Source of the DNA: Eubacteriales Family XIII. Incertae Sedis bacterium | GTDB lineage: Bacteria; Bacillota_A; Clostridia; Peptostreptococcales; Anaerovoracaceae | Reading direction: 5' to 3' | Assembly: GCA_031278145.1 (NCBI GenBank) | Contig: JAITLA010000189.1 | Coordinates: forward strand, 1-5,793 | DNA length: 5,793 nucleotides | Shown here: piece by piece, positions 1-5,605 of the stretch | How the letters are laid out: each line of letters begins with the position of its first letter | How positions within the stretch are numbered: the first letter of the stretch is position 1 | Notes under the pieces: generated by a model | What the model was told of the DNA's origin: nothing | What the model saw: only the letters and a program-made list of their open reading frames with translations | Database searches by the model: none | Position numbers and translations under genes: made by a program

Positions 1-1368
1 CGCTCCGACAGGATAGACCGCGTACTCACGAACCGATTTTTGGCCCTCCCCATATTCGCCGTCGTCATGTTCCTCATCTATTACGTTTCCGTCACGACCG
101 TCGGCACATTTGCCACAGACTGGGCGAACGACGGCGTATTCGGCGAGGGCTGGAGTCTGTTCGGCCTGTGGATACCCGGCATTCCCGTGTTGGTCGAAAG
201 CGCGCTTGCCGCGGTCGGCGTCGCGGATTGGCTTTCCGGTCTTATATTGGACGGCATCATAGGCGGCGTCGGCGCGGTATTGGGTTTTGTGCCGCAGATG
301 CTGATCCTGTTTGTCTTTCTCGCGTTTTTGGAGGGTTGCGGTTATATGGCCCGCATCGCCTTCATCATGGACCGCATATTCCGGAAGTTCGGGCTGTCCG
401 GCAAGTCCTTCATTCCGATCCTGATCGGCACGGGCTGCGGCGTACCCGGCGTCATGGCCTCTCGCACGATCGAAAACGACCGCGATCGGAAGATGACCGT
501 GATCACCACCACTTTCATTCCCTGCGGCGCCAAGTTGCCGATCGTCGCGCTGATCGCGGGCGCGCTGTTCAAAGGCGTGTGGTGGGTGGCGCCGAGCGCC
601 TACTTCGTCGGCATCGCCGCCATCATCACCTCCGGTGTTATCCTAAAAAAGACGCGCCTGTTCGCGGGCGATCCCGCGCCTTTCGTCATGGAGCTTCCGG
701 CTTACCATATGCCGACGGCCCTGAACGTGTTGCGCAGCATGTGGGAACGCGGGTGGTCTTTCATCAAGCGGGCCGGCACGATCATTCTCGTTTCCTGCAT
801 CATCATCTGGTTCCTTTCGTCTTTCGGCTTTACGGACGGGGGCTTCGGCATGGTGGAGGAACTCGGCGACGGTCTGCTCGCGAATCTGGGTACGAGCGTG
901 GCGTGGCTGTTCGCGCCGCTCGGTTTCGGGGATTGGAGGGCGACCGTGGCTACCTTTACGGGGCTTGTCGCGAAGGAGAACGTCGTCGGAACCTTCGGCG
1001 TCCTCTACGGCTTCGCCGAGGTCGCGGAGGACGGCGCCGAGATATGGGGCAGCCTGTCCGCGAGCTTCACGCCGCTCAGCGCCTACGCCTTTCTCGTGTT
1101 CAACCTGCTCTGCGCGCCCTGCTTTGCCGCCATCGGCGCGATCCGGCGCGAGATGAACAGCGCGAAATGGACCTTTATCGCCATCGGCTACCAAACGGGC
1201 TTCGCCTATCTGGTGGCTCTGTGCGTCTATCGGATCGGCCTGTTGTTCACGGCGGGCGCTTTCGGCGTCGGCACGGCCTTTGCCTGCGCGGTCGTCGTAC
1301 TGTTCCTCTACCTGCTGTTTCGTCCGGCGCGGCGGGGGCTGCAAAAAGCGGCGCTTCTGCGCGCCTGA
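1..1368 (+). CDS. feoB: Ferrous iron transport protein B, C-terminal membrane part (5'-truncated)
   Basis: This is the Fe(II) uptake permease FeoB, an inner-membrane protein whose cytoplasmic N-terminal GTPase drives or gates Fe(II) import. The frame is open from base 1; the TTG at 40 is internal, because the upstream residues (SDRIDRVLTNR) match the usual lead-in to the first membrane helix. About 455 residues are visible. The GTPase domain and its G motifs lie outside the window. Family signatures visible in order are GCGYMARIAFIMDR (about 334-375), GTGCGVPGVMASRT (about 427-468), FIPCGAKLP (about 517-543), the second Gate-type membrane region, and LLCAPCFAAIGAIRRE near 1108-1155. The conserved Cys residues of the core (GCG, PCG, CAPC) are all present. 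Many hydrophobic helices are evident. The protein ends in a short basic tail. The next gene starts 24 bases downstream, so the two are probably co-transcribed. I see no frameshift. Confidence 0.96.
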   Translation, partial: RSDRIDRVLTNRFLALPIFAVVMFLIYYVSVTTVGTFATDWANDGVFGEGWSLFGLWIPGIPVLVESALAAVGVADWLSGLILDGIIGGVGAVLGFVPQMLILFVFLAFLEGCGYMARIAFIMDRIFRKFGLSGKSFIPILIGTGCGVPGVMASRTIENDRDRKMTVITTTFIPCGAKLPIVALIAGALFKGVWWVAPSAYFVGIAAIITSGVILKKTRLFAGDPAPFVMELPAYHMPTALNVLRSMWERGWSFIKRAGTIILVSCIIIWFLSSFGFTDGGFGMVEELGDGLLANLGTSVAWLFAPLGFGDWRATVATFTGLVAKENVVGTFGVLYGFAEVAEDGAEIWGSLSASFTPLSAYAFLVFNLLCAPCFAAIGAIRREMNSAKWTFIAIGYQTGFAYLVALCVYRIGLLFTAGAFGVGTAFACAVVVLFLYLLFRPARRGLQKAALLRA

Positions 1369-1376
1369 GCGCCGCC

Positions 1377-1392
1377 GGGAAAGGAAACGCAA
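1377..1392 (+). promoter_or_regulatory. Ribosome binding site of the Cys-rich Feo accessory gene
   Basis: The purine-rich stretch contains AAGGA (1381-1385), 7 bases before the ATG at 1393. It fixes the start of the small ORF and supports its being translated. Confidence 0.6.
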
Positions 1393-1599
1393 ATGCTGCG
1401 CTTCATCGCTTCAAACGCTTCCACCATACTCATCAGTCTGTCCTTGGCGGGCGCGGTCTGCGCCATCGTCGGCCGCGGCGTCCAAAAGCTGCGGCGCGGA
1501 CAGGGCTTCGGCTGTTCCCGCGGCTGCGGCGCGTGCGGACGCGCCTGCGATCGCGGGAACGCGCCGTCGCAGGGCGGAAGCTTTCCGTCAAACCGCTGA
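1393..1599 (+). CDS. FeoB-associated Cys-rich membrane protein
   Basis: This is a 68-residue protein with one membrane helix (about residues 6-27, TILISLSLAGAVCAIVG). A basic stretch (about 28-37) follows, then a cysteine cluster with C41, C45, C48 and C52 (spacing CX3CX2CX3C). Short proteins with one helix plus a C-terminal Cys cluster encoded directly after feoB form a known family of FeoB accessory proteins in Firmicutes. Their exact role is not settled; handling or sensing of iron at FeoB is a reasonable inference. The start is supported by AAGGA at 1381-1385 with a 7-base spacer. The 24-base gap after feoB suggests one operon. The roughly 14-residue tail after the last Cys is Gly/Ser/Pro-rich and looks disordered. 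Its small size lowers certainty, but topology, Cys cluster and location agree. Confidence 0.85.
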   Translation: MLRFIASNASTILISLSLAGAVCAIVGRGVQKLRRGQGFGCSRGCGACGRACDRGNAPSQGGSFPSNR

Positions 1600-1676
1600 C
1601 GACAAGACGCACGGAAGATCCGCGCAGGAGCCTTTTCTTGGGCGCGGGGCGTCAATCCGCCGGAGAACGGACGCTT
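1600..1676. other. Gap between convergent genes, no clear terminator
   Basis: This gap separates the 3' ends of the feo operon and the minus-strand hydrolase. It contains two modest inverted repeats: CCGCGC (1620-1625) with GCGCGG (1642-1647), and GCGTC (1649-1653) with GACGC (1670-1674). Neither is followed by a U-tract on either strand beyond three T residues at 1675-1677. They might form a weak bidirectional terminator, but the sequence does not show a standard intrinsic one. Confidence 0.3.
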
Positions 1677-2363
1677 TCACGGGCCGGCCGCGAGCGGCAG
1701 TAGCTTCGATTTGAGAAGCTCGAAGATCAGGCGGTGCCCCGTTTCGTTCGGATGGATGCCGTCCTCGCACAGGCTCTTGCGATAATCCCGCAGCGCGAGG
1801 AAGGCGGCGCGCACATCGACGAGCGGCACGCCCTTGGCCTCCGCGAGCGCGCGCACGATGCCGCTGTAGGTTTCCTGCCACGTGAAGATCGTGCGGACGG
1901 TTCCGAGGAAGCCGATGATGTTGTCGGCGTTGAGCCCCTTGCTGATCCACGCGAAGTATCGATGCTCGTCCACGGGCGGCAGCGTCAGGAGCAGGGGCCG
2001 GCCGCCGTGCGCGCGGATCGTGTCGATCAGGGCCTCGTAGCGCTCGGAAAAGATTGCTATCGGCGTTTTGCAGTCATGGTTTCGCGCGGGGTCGCGCGAT
2101 ACATCCTCCCAGTTGTAGTCGCAATCGTTGCCGCCGAATTCCAGCAGCGTCAGATCGCAGGCGCCGATTGCCTCCCGATGCCGCAGCAGGATCTTCATGC
2201 CCTCCGTCACCGTGCATCCGAAGCGCGCGTGGTTCATGACGCCGGCGCCCTCCCGCCCGAGCAGGTTCGCGAAGCTGTCCTTCAATATGGAATATTTCTT
2301 TTTCACGGCGTCGAAGACCACGCCCTTTGCGATGGAATCCCCGAATATACAGATGCTGTTCAT
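1677..2363 (-). CDS. SGNH/GDSL-family hydrolase (esterase/lipase-like)
   Basis: This 228-residue protein has all the signature blocks of SGNH hydrolases, which cleave ester or acyl bonds with a Ser-Asp-His set. Block I is FGDSIAKG, with nucleophile Ser10. Block II provides Gly49 (ARFGCT). Block III is FGGND, with oxyanion residues Gly78 and Asn79. Block V is DGIHPNETGH, with Asp201 and His204. There is no signal peptide or membrane helix, so it is probably cytoplasmic; the substrate cannot be deduced. Length is normal for a single-domain family member. The start at 2363 is preceded on the minus strand by AGGAGG with a 4-base gap to the ATG. The protein begins only a few residues before the GDS motif, as is usual for the family. 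It converges on the feo genes and diverges from the saccharopine-dehydrogenase-like gene. Confidence 0.92.
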   Translation of the reverse strand: MNSICIFGDSIAKGVVFDAVKKKYSILKDSFANLLGREGAGVMNHARFGCTVTEGMKILLRHREAIGACDLTLLEFGGNDCDYNWEDVSRDPARNHDCKTPIAIFSERYEALIDTIRAHGGRPLLLTLPPVDEHRYFAWISKGLNADNIIGFLGTVRTIFTWQETYSGIVRALAEAKGVPLVDVRAAFLALRDYRKSLCEDGIHPNETGHRLIFELLKSKLLPLAAGP

Positions 2364-2416
2364 GGCGCCTCCTTCGATTGCCTCAATCCCCGCAACACCG
2401 TGATCTTGCTGCGGCT

Positions 2417-2445
2417 ATTGTATCATGAAAGCGAGGGAATTGCCA
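2417..2445 (-). promoter_or_regulatory. Candidate sigma-A promoter of the SGNH hydrolase (extended -10)
   Basis: Read on the minus strand, the -10 box is TACAAT (2422 down to 2417), preceded by TG plus one base, giving the extended form TGATACAAT. Seventeen bases upstream is TGGCAA (2445-2440), which matches the -35 consensus at only 3 of 6 positions. The extended -10 can compensate for that. Transcription would begin near 2410, leaving a leader of about 45 bases that contains the AGGAGG site. Confidence 0.5.
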
Positions 2446-2453
2446 TTCGTTTT

Positions 2454-2476
2454 TATTCAATTGTTACTATTCAATT
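2454..2476. repeat. 9-base direct repeat between the divergent promoters
   Basis: TATTCAATT occurs at 2454-2462 and exactly again at 2468-2476, a centre-to-centre period of 14 bases. It lies between the two opposing -35 boxes, where a shared regulator could bind. AT-rich sequence makes chance repeats easier, so an operator role is only a suggestion. Confidence 0.4.
2463..2474 (+). repeat. 12-base repeat copy 1 (GTTACTATTCAA)
   Basis: GTTACTATTCAA occurs here and again at 5551-5562, in the same orientation. Both copies lie in non-coding gaps. About one 12-base match is expected by chance in a window of this size, so the repeat alone is weak evidence. Confidence 0.3.
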
Positions 2477-2508
2477 CGATTTTATTTCGCTCAGGTTTTG
2501 TTTTTGGT

Positions 2509-2537
2509 TTGCAATATGCGCTTTGGCATTTTATAAT
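2509..2537 (+). promoter_or_regulatory. Candidate sigma-A promoter of the saccharopine-dehydrogenase-like gene
   Basis: The -10 box at 2532-2537 is a perfect TATAAT. Exactly 17 bases upstream is TTGCAA (2509-2514), matching the -35 consensus at 4 of 6 positions, including the TTG. Transcription should begin near 2544, giving a leader of about 100 bases. That leader holds the tandem TTCGATAAAAAA repeats and the AAGGAGGG ribosome site. Confidence 0.65.
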
Positions 2538-2573
2538 AATATTGTTGACACAGGAACGATATTTTTCGCATTG

Positions 2574-2600
2574 TTCGATAAAAAATTATTCGATAAAAAA
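2574..2600 (+). repeat. Tandem 12-base direct repeat in the leader
   Basis: TTCGATAAAAAA is present at 2574-2585 and again, perfectly, at 2589-2600, a period of 15 bases. The first half (TTCGAT) also appears at 2475-2480. The repeats lie about 30-55 bases downstream of the predicted transcription start and just upstream of the ribosome site. A repressor operator or an RNA element is possible. Slipped replication in an A-rich stretch is the simplest alternative. Confidence 0.5.
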
Positions 2601-2625
2601 GGAAGGCGCACGAATCATAATAGAT

Positions 2626-2650
2626 AAGGAGGGTTATGGATCATGGGTAA
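2626..2650 (+). promoter_or_regulatory. Strong ribosome site with a nested 4-codon decoy ORF
   Basis: AAGGAGGG (2626-2633) precedes two ATG codons. The ATG at 2636 is only 3 bases beyond GGAGG. It opens a different frame that reads Met-Asp-His-Gly and stops at TAA 2648-2650. The ATG at 2643 is 10 bases beyond GGAGG and opens the 407-residue gene. Spacing and the GxGxxG fold start both favour 2643 as the true start. Confidence 0.65.
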
Positions 2651-3866
2651 GAGAATTCTCGTTTTGGGGACGGGCGCGCAAGGCAGTACCGTGGCCTTGC
2701 GCATGGACGAGGAGCCCGGCGTTTCGGAGATCGTCTGCGCGGATCACGACGAAAAGGCCGTGGATGCCCTTGTCGGCATTTTGAAGAAGGGGCGCGGGGC
2801 GCGCGTGGACGCCGGGGACGCGGCCTGCATACGGGAGATTGCGCGGGACGTCGATCTGATTGTGAACGCCTTGCCCCTGCAGTTTGGCAAGGGCGTGCTG
2901 GAGGCCGCAATCGCGCTGCGGACGAACTACCAGGACTTTGCCGCGACCGAGTCCATAGACAAGGAATGGGTGAACGGGATCCGCATCATGCTTCGGGACT
3001 ACAGCCCGCGCTTCCGGGAGAACGGCAAGCTCGCCGTGATCGGCACGGGCTCGGCGCCGGGTCTGATCTGCGCCGCGACGCGGGTGGCCATGCGGGAGCT
3101 CGACAGCTGCGACACCATCTACAACCTCGTGTGGGAGGGCGTGGAGGCCAAGCGTTTCCAGCCGTATTGGTGGTCGCCCGTGACGGCGCTCAACGATATG
3201 CGCGAGGACGCGTTTGCCTACGAGAACGGGCAAATCATCCGAACGACCCCGTTCAGTCTGCCGGTCTACAGGCAGTACGACTACATGAACAAGCCCGTCT
3301 GCTTCGTCGAGCACGCGCACGACGAGCCCGTGTACATGGGGCTCAACGCGGAGCGGTATTTCAAGGGGGCGAAGAACATCTACTTCAAGTACAGCGGCGC
3401 CGGCGTGCAGTTTGCGGAGCCCCTTTACAAGGCGGGCATGCTGTCCAAGGAGCCGGAGGAATTCAACGGGCGGAAGATCGTGCCCTTCGACTTCGTGCTG
3501 AAGCACGTGCCGCCCGCGCCGAAATACAAGGAAGAGATCCAAGCGATCCTCGATGAAGGGCTCGTGTCCGATTCGGGCTGCATGGTCGTCGAAGCCTACG
3601 GCAAGAAGGACGGCAGGGATGTCCGCGTGGAAACGCACGTCCTCGCGCCGGGCCTCGTCGATTCGTTCAACCGGGCGGGCATCACCGCGGAGATGTACAT
3701 CACGGGGCAGGGCGGCGCGCTCTTCACGAAGATGTTCGTGAACGACAAGTACGATCAGAGCGGTCTGATCACCTCGGACATGCTCACGGAACCGGAGATC
3801 GACTACTATTTTGCCTGTGCGGCGGAGCTTGATATCACGTTGCGGACCGAGGTCTTTGCCGTCTGA
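2643..3866 (+). CDS. Saccharopine dehydrogenase-family NAD(P)-dependent oxidoreductase
   Basis: This 407-residue cytoplasmic enzyme has an N-terminal Rossmann fold. The dinucleotide loop is LGTGAQGS (G9, G11, G14), and the second strand ends VCADHD with acidic Asp34 and Asp36, which may contact the cofactor ribose. NALP follows at 75-78, at the usual position of the fourth strand. GTGSAPGLICAATR (about 138-151) and a long C-terminal alpha/beta part match the layout of single-domain saccharopine dehydrogenase-like proteins of about 400 residues. Relatives include saccharopine reductases, lysine 6-dehydrogenase-like enzymes and carboxy(nor)spermidine dehydrogenase. The sequence does not tell me which substrate is used, and no lysine or polyamine gene is nearby. 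It is divergent from the SGNH hydrolase and has its own predicted promoter. The V4R gene follows 87 bases later behind a separate promoter. Confidence 0.9.
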   Translation: MGKRILVLGTGAQGSTVALRMDEEPGVSEIVCADHDEKAVDALVGILKKGRGARVDAGDAACIREIARDVDLIVNALPLQFGKGVLEAAIALRTNYQDFAATESIDKEWVNGIRIMLRDYSPRFRENGKLAVIGTGSAPGLICAATRVAMRELDSCDTIYNLVWEGVEAKRFQPYWWSPVTALNDMREDAFAYENGQIIRTTPFSLPVYRQYDYMNKPVCFVEHAHDEPVYMGLNAERYFKGAKNIYFKYSGAGVQFAEPLYKAGMLSKEPEEFNGRKIVPFDFVLKHVPPAPKYKEEIQAILDEGLVSDSGCMVVEAYGKKDGRDVRVETHVLAPGLVDSFNRAGITAEMYITGQGGALFTKMFVNDKYDQSGLITSDMLTEPEIDYYFACAAELDITLRTEVFAV

Positions 3867-3895
3867 GCAAACAAGAATTTCGGACAAGCGGGCAA

Positions 3896-3924
3896 TTGAC
3901 GAAAGCCTTGGGATGTGATATGAT
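3896..3924 (+). promoter_or_regulatory. Strong sigma-A-like promoter of the V4R / diguanylate cyclase pair
   Basis: The -35 box is TTGACG (3896-3901), 5 of 6 to consensus. A 17-base spacer follows, then -10 TATGAT (3919-3924), 5 of 6, preceded by TG plus one base (extended -10). Transcription should start near 3931, only about 23 bases before the ATG, in a leader that contains GGGAGG. This is the best promoter in the window. It shows that the V4R gene can be expressed independently of the oxidoreductase upstream. Confidence 0.78.
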
Positions 3925-3935
3925 GGCTGTTATAA

Positions 3936-3953
3936 AAGGGAGGACATACACCA
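3936..3953 (+). promoter_or_regulatory. Ribosome binding site of the V4R gene
   Basis: AAGGGAGG (3936-3943) lies 10 bases before the ATG at 3954. It is a strong site that fixes this start. No other in-frame start lies nearby, and the residues before the V4R core are few. Confidence 0.7.
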
Positions 3954-4484
3954 ATGAGAAAGTATGCGTTTAATTGGGATTTGATCGGAAACATCGAAGA
4001 GGGGCGGCCCAATCTCGGTCCGCAGGTGGATCTGGATATGTATCGCCTCATGCAGTTCACGATGCGCGACACGCTTGAAGCGCGCTACGGCGAGGAAGTG
4101 ACCGACGAGATATTCTACGCCGCGGGCAAGCTTGCCGGCTCCGAATTCTACGAGCACCACATCAAGCCCGTTTCCGGCGTTGACGAATTCGTTGGCAAGA
4201 CGCAGCAGGTACTCCGCGACAAGCGCATCGGCGTTCTGCGGCTGGAGGAAGCCTTCTTGGACGAGGGCCGCGTCACCCTGACGATAGACGAGGATTTGGA
4301 CTGCTCCGGCCTGCCCGAGCTCGATTATGAAACCTGCGTCTACGACGAGGGCTTTGTTTCCGCCCTCTTCGAATGCTTCACCAACAACAAATGGAAGGCC
4401 GAAGAGATCGATTGCTGGTGTACGGGCGCCAGAACCTGTCGCTTCCTCGTCACGCAAGACGAGTTGGAGGCCGCTGCGGAGTGA
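3954..4484 (+). CDS. Stand-alone V4R (4-vinyl reductase) domain ligand-sensor protein
   Basis: This 176-residue soluble protein is almost entirely a V4R domain. The N-terminal part reads GRPNLGPQVDLDMYRLMQFTM (about 18-38), followed by a helix ending YAAGKLAGSEFY (about 55-66). The C-terminal hallmark is CWCTGARTCRF (154-164). V4R domains bind small molecules in the effector part of DmpR/MopR/XylR-type phenol regulators and occur in BchJ; the fold is related to Bet3 and H-NOX-like proteins. In MopR-type proteins, as I recall, zinc is held by Cys155, Glu178, Cys181 and Cys189. Here Cys128, Glu151, Cys154 and Cys162 have the same spacing (22, 2 and 7 residues between). Cys117, Cys141 and Cys156 are extra. 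No DNA-binding or output domain is attached. It precedes a diguanylate cyclase by 79 bases, so I infer that it regulates that enzyme; the ligand is unknown. Confidence 0.87.
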   Translation: MRKYAFNWDLIGNIEEGRPNLGPQVDLDMYRLMQFTMRDTLEARYGEEVTDEIFYAAGKLAGSEFYEHHIKPVSGVDEFVGKTQQVLRDKRIGVLRLEEAFLDEGRVTLTIDEDLDCSGLPELDYETCVYDEGFVSALFECFTNNKWKAEEIDCWCTGARTCRFLVTQDELEAAAE

Positions 4485-4486
4485 TG

Positions 4487-4505
4487 CTTCGGCCCGTCGC
4501 CGAAG
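4487..4505 (+). promoter_or_regulatory. Perfect hairpin immediately after the V4R stop codon
   Basis: CTTCGGC (4487-4493) and GCCGAAG (4499-4505) form a 7-base-pair stem with a 5-base loop, beginning 2 bases after the TGA. No T-tract follows, so it is not a standard intrinsic terminator. A second, longer-range pairing is possible between CCCGCG (4507-4512) and CGCGGG (4544-4549). The structured spacer could stabilise the V4R message or lower read-through into the cyclase gene. Confidence 0.45.
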
Positions 4506-4563
4506 ACCCGCGCGCCCGGCGTCGCCGTGCGTGAACGCGCCTCCGCGGGGCGTATGCAATACA

Positions 4564-5532
4564 ATGGTTGAAACTATGGCTTCGCAACGGACGGACGATG
4601 AATGGATCGGCTTGGTCCACACCGTATTGACGGCGATCAAGCTTCCGGACGGTTCGGAAATAGATCCGGATCTGAAGCAAAACCCGGGTTTTAAAAAGCT
4701 GTGGAGATTTCTCGAGGATCTTCGCGAGTTGAGCTACGCGCTCTCCAAGGGAGATCTCCAAAAATTCGCTTACAGCAAAGGCTTTGTCCTTTCAAATCTG
4801 AAGGCGCTGCAGGCCAATCTGCGCCATCTCACATGGCAGACGCGGCAGGTCGCCGACGGCGATTTTTCGCAGCGCGTTGAATTCCTCGGGGAGTTTTCGG
4901 ACTCCTTCAACGAGATGACCGCGAAGCTCGAGAAGAGCACGGAAGCGCTCATACAGCTTGCAAACGTCGATTTTCTGACGCAGCTGCCGAACCGGCGCAC
5001 CGCCATGCGCAGTCTGGAGCAGATCCACGCGCTGTTCAAGCGGCACGGACGGCCCTACTGCGTTGCGATGTTCGACATCGATCATTTCAAGTCCGTCAAC
5101 GACACCTACGGGCACGATGCCGGCGACCGGGTGCTGCAGGACATGAGCGCGGTCATGCGGGGCCTGTTCCGCGAAACCGACGTATTTGCCCGCTTCGGCG
5201 GCGAGGAATTCATCGCCGTCCTTCCGGAAACGGATATCCGCGGCGCGCTCACGCTGGCGGAGAAGATCCGCGCCGCGCTTGCGGCGACCCCCATAGAGCT
5301 GCCGAGCGGGACGATATTGTACAAGACGGTCAGCATAGGCGTCGCCGAGGCCTTGCCGGACGACAGCGACTTTTCCAAGGTCGTCACCCGCAGCGACAAG
5401 GCGCTCTACGAGGCGAAGGAGGGCGGCCGAAACCGGATATGCATGTTCGGGCCCGAGCCCGCGCGGATTCCGAAGAGCGGCGCGAACATGGCGCAGACGG
5501 AGAGCGTCGCCCGCAAGGTGATTGAGCTTTGA
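4564..5532 (+). CDS. Soluble diguanylate cyclase with HAMP-like modules and GGDEF domain
   Basis: Diguanylate cyclases make cyclic-di-GMP from two GTP. From the ATG at 4564 the protein is 322 residues. Residues 1-55 are a helical N-terminus of unknown role. Two HAMP-like segments follow, ELSYALSKGDL (about 55-65) and TRQVADGDFSQRV (about 93-105). A helical linker leads into the GGDEF domain at DFLTQLPNRR (136-145). Metal-binding FDIDHFK (170-176), the active site GGEEF (212-216) and VSIGVAE (256-262) are all intact. RETD (203-206), five residues before GGEEF, is the product-inhibition I-site. The enzyme should therefore be active and feedback-regulated. No membrane segment is present. The start is uncertain: the ribosome site is weak (GGGG at 4547-4550), and GTG 4531 and ATG 4576 are in-frame alternatives. 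The gene follows the V4R gene by 79 bases, so it is probably co-transcribed and controlled by it. Confidence 0.93.
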   Translation: MVETMASQRTDDEWIGLVHTVLTAIKLPDGSEIDPDLKQNPGFKKLWRFLEDLRELSYALSKGDLQKFAYSKGFVLSNLKALQANLRHLTWQTRQVADGDFSQRVEFLGEFSDSFNEMTAKLEKSTEALIQLANVDFLTQLPNRRTAMRSLEQIHALFKRHGRPYCVAMFDIDHFKSVNDTYGHDAGDRVLQDMSAVMRGLFRETDVFARFGGEEFIAVLPETDIRGALTLAEKIRAALAATPIELPSGTILYKTVSIGVAEALPDDSDFSKVVTRSDKALYEAKEGGRNRICMFGPEPARIPKSGANMAQTESVARKVIEL

Positions 5533-5550
5533 TTCACCCGCCCGCCTTTG

Positions 5551-5562
5551 GTTACTATTCAA
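5551..5562 (+). repeat. 12-base repeat copy 2 (GTTACTATTCAA)
   Basis: This is the second copy of the 12-base sequence also at 2463-2474. It begins 19 bases after the diguanylate cyclase stop, at the left edge of the repeat-rich terminal gap. It may mark the end of a dispersed intergenic element. Confidence 0.3.
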
Positions 5563-5605
5563 ACCCCGCGCAATTTTTACCCGGTCGCTTACGCTCCCCC
5601 AAACA

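Larger units (their letters stand above)
2364..2642. promoter_or_regulatory. AT-rich divergent control region
   Basis: This 279-base region lies between two divergent genes. Its middle (about 2440-2635) is strongly AT-rich, in contrast to the GC-rich coding sequence around it. It contains a candidate promoter for each direction, whose -35 boxes face each other across about 63 bases. It also has two pairs of direct repeats, one between the promoters and one in the leader of the plus-strand gene. No gene is supported here. The long hydrophobic reading frame that crosses it on the plus strand (from about 2425) looks like a by-product of low GC. Confidence 0.7.

Noticed and set aside
1620..1674. 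Intrinsic terminator between the convergent genes
   Set aside because: The stems are only 5-6 base pairs with long loops, and no U-tract follows on either strand.
168..1703. Long off-frame ORF across feoB on the plus strand, and similar long minus-strand frames over other genes
   Set aside because: They overlap genes with clear family motifs and encode Arg/His/Pro-rich sequence without domains, as expected of shadow frames in GC-rich DNA.
2545..2550. Perfect TTGACA as a -35 box for the oxidoreductase gene
   Set aside because: At spacings of 16 to 18 bases the downstream hexamers are poor (best CATTGT). The TTGCAA/TATAAT pair at 2509-2537 with a 17-base spacer is better.
2425..2642. Hydrophobic reading frame in the AT-rich gap resembling a small membrane protein
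   Set aside because: Its Phe/Ile/Leu content follows from AT-rich DNA. There is no ribosome site, it overlaps both promoters' control sequence, and it runs on out of frame into the oxidoreductase gene.
4327..4563. In-frame upstream extension of the diguanylate cyclase, overlapping the V4R gene
   Set aside because: The frame is open but encodes Arg/Pro/Ser/Ala-rich sequence typical of an off-frame reading of GC-rich DNA. It overlaps a V4R gene with good motifs in another frame. A V4R-GGDEF fusion broken by a frameshift is not supported, because V4R ends naturally after its CRF motif.
4560..4565. TACAAT as the -10 box of a private cyclase promoter
   Set aside because: It overlaps the ATG at 4564 and has no -35 match 16-18 bases upstream.
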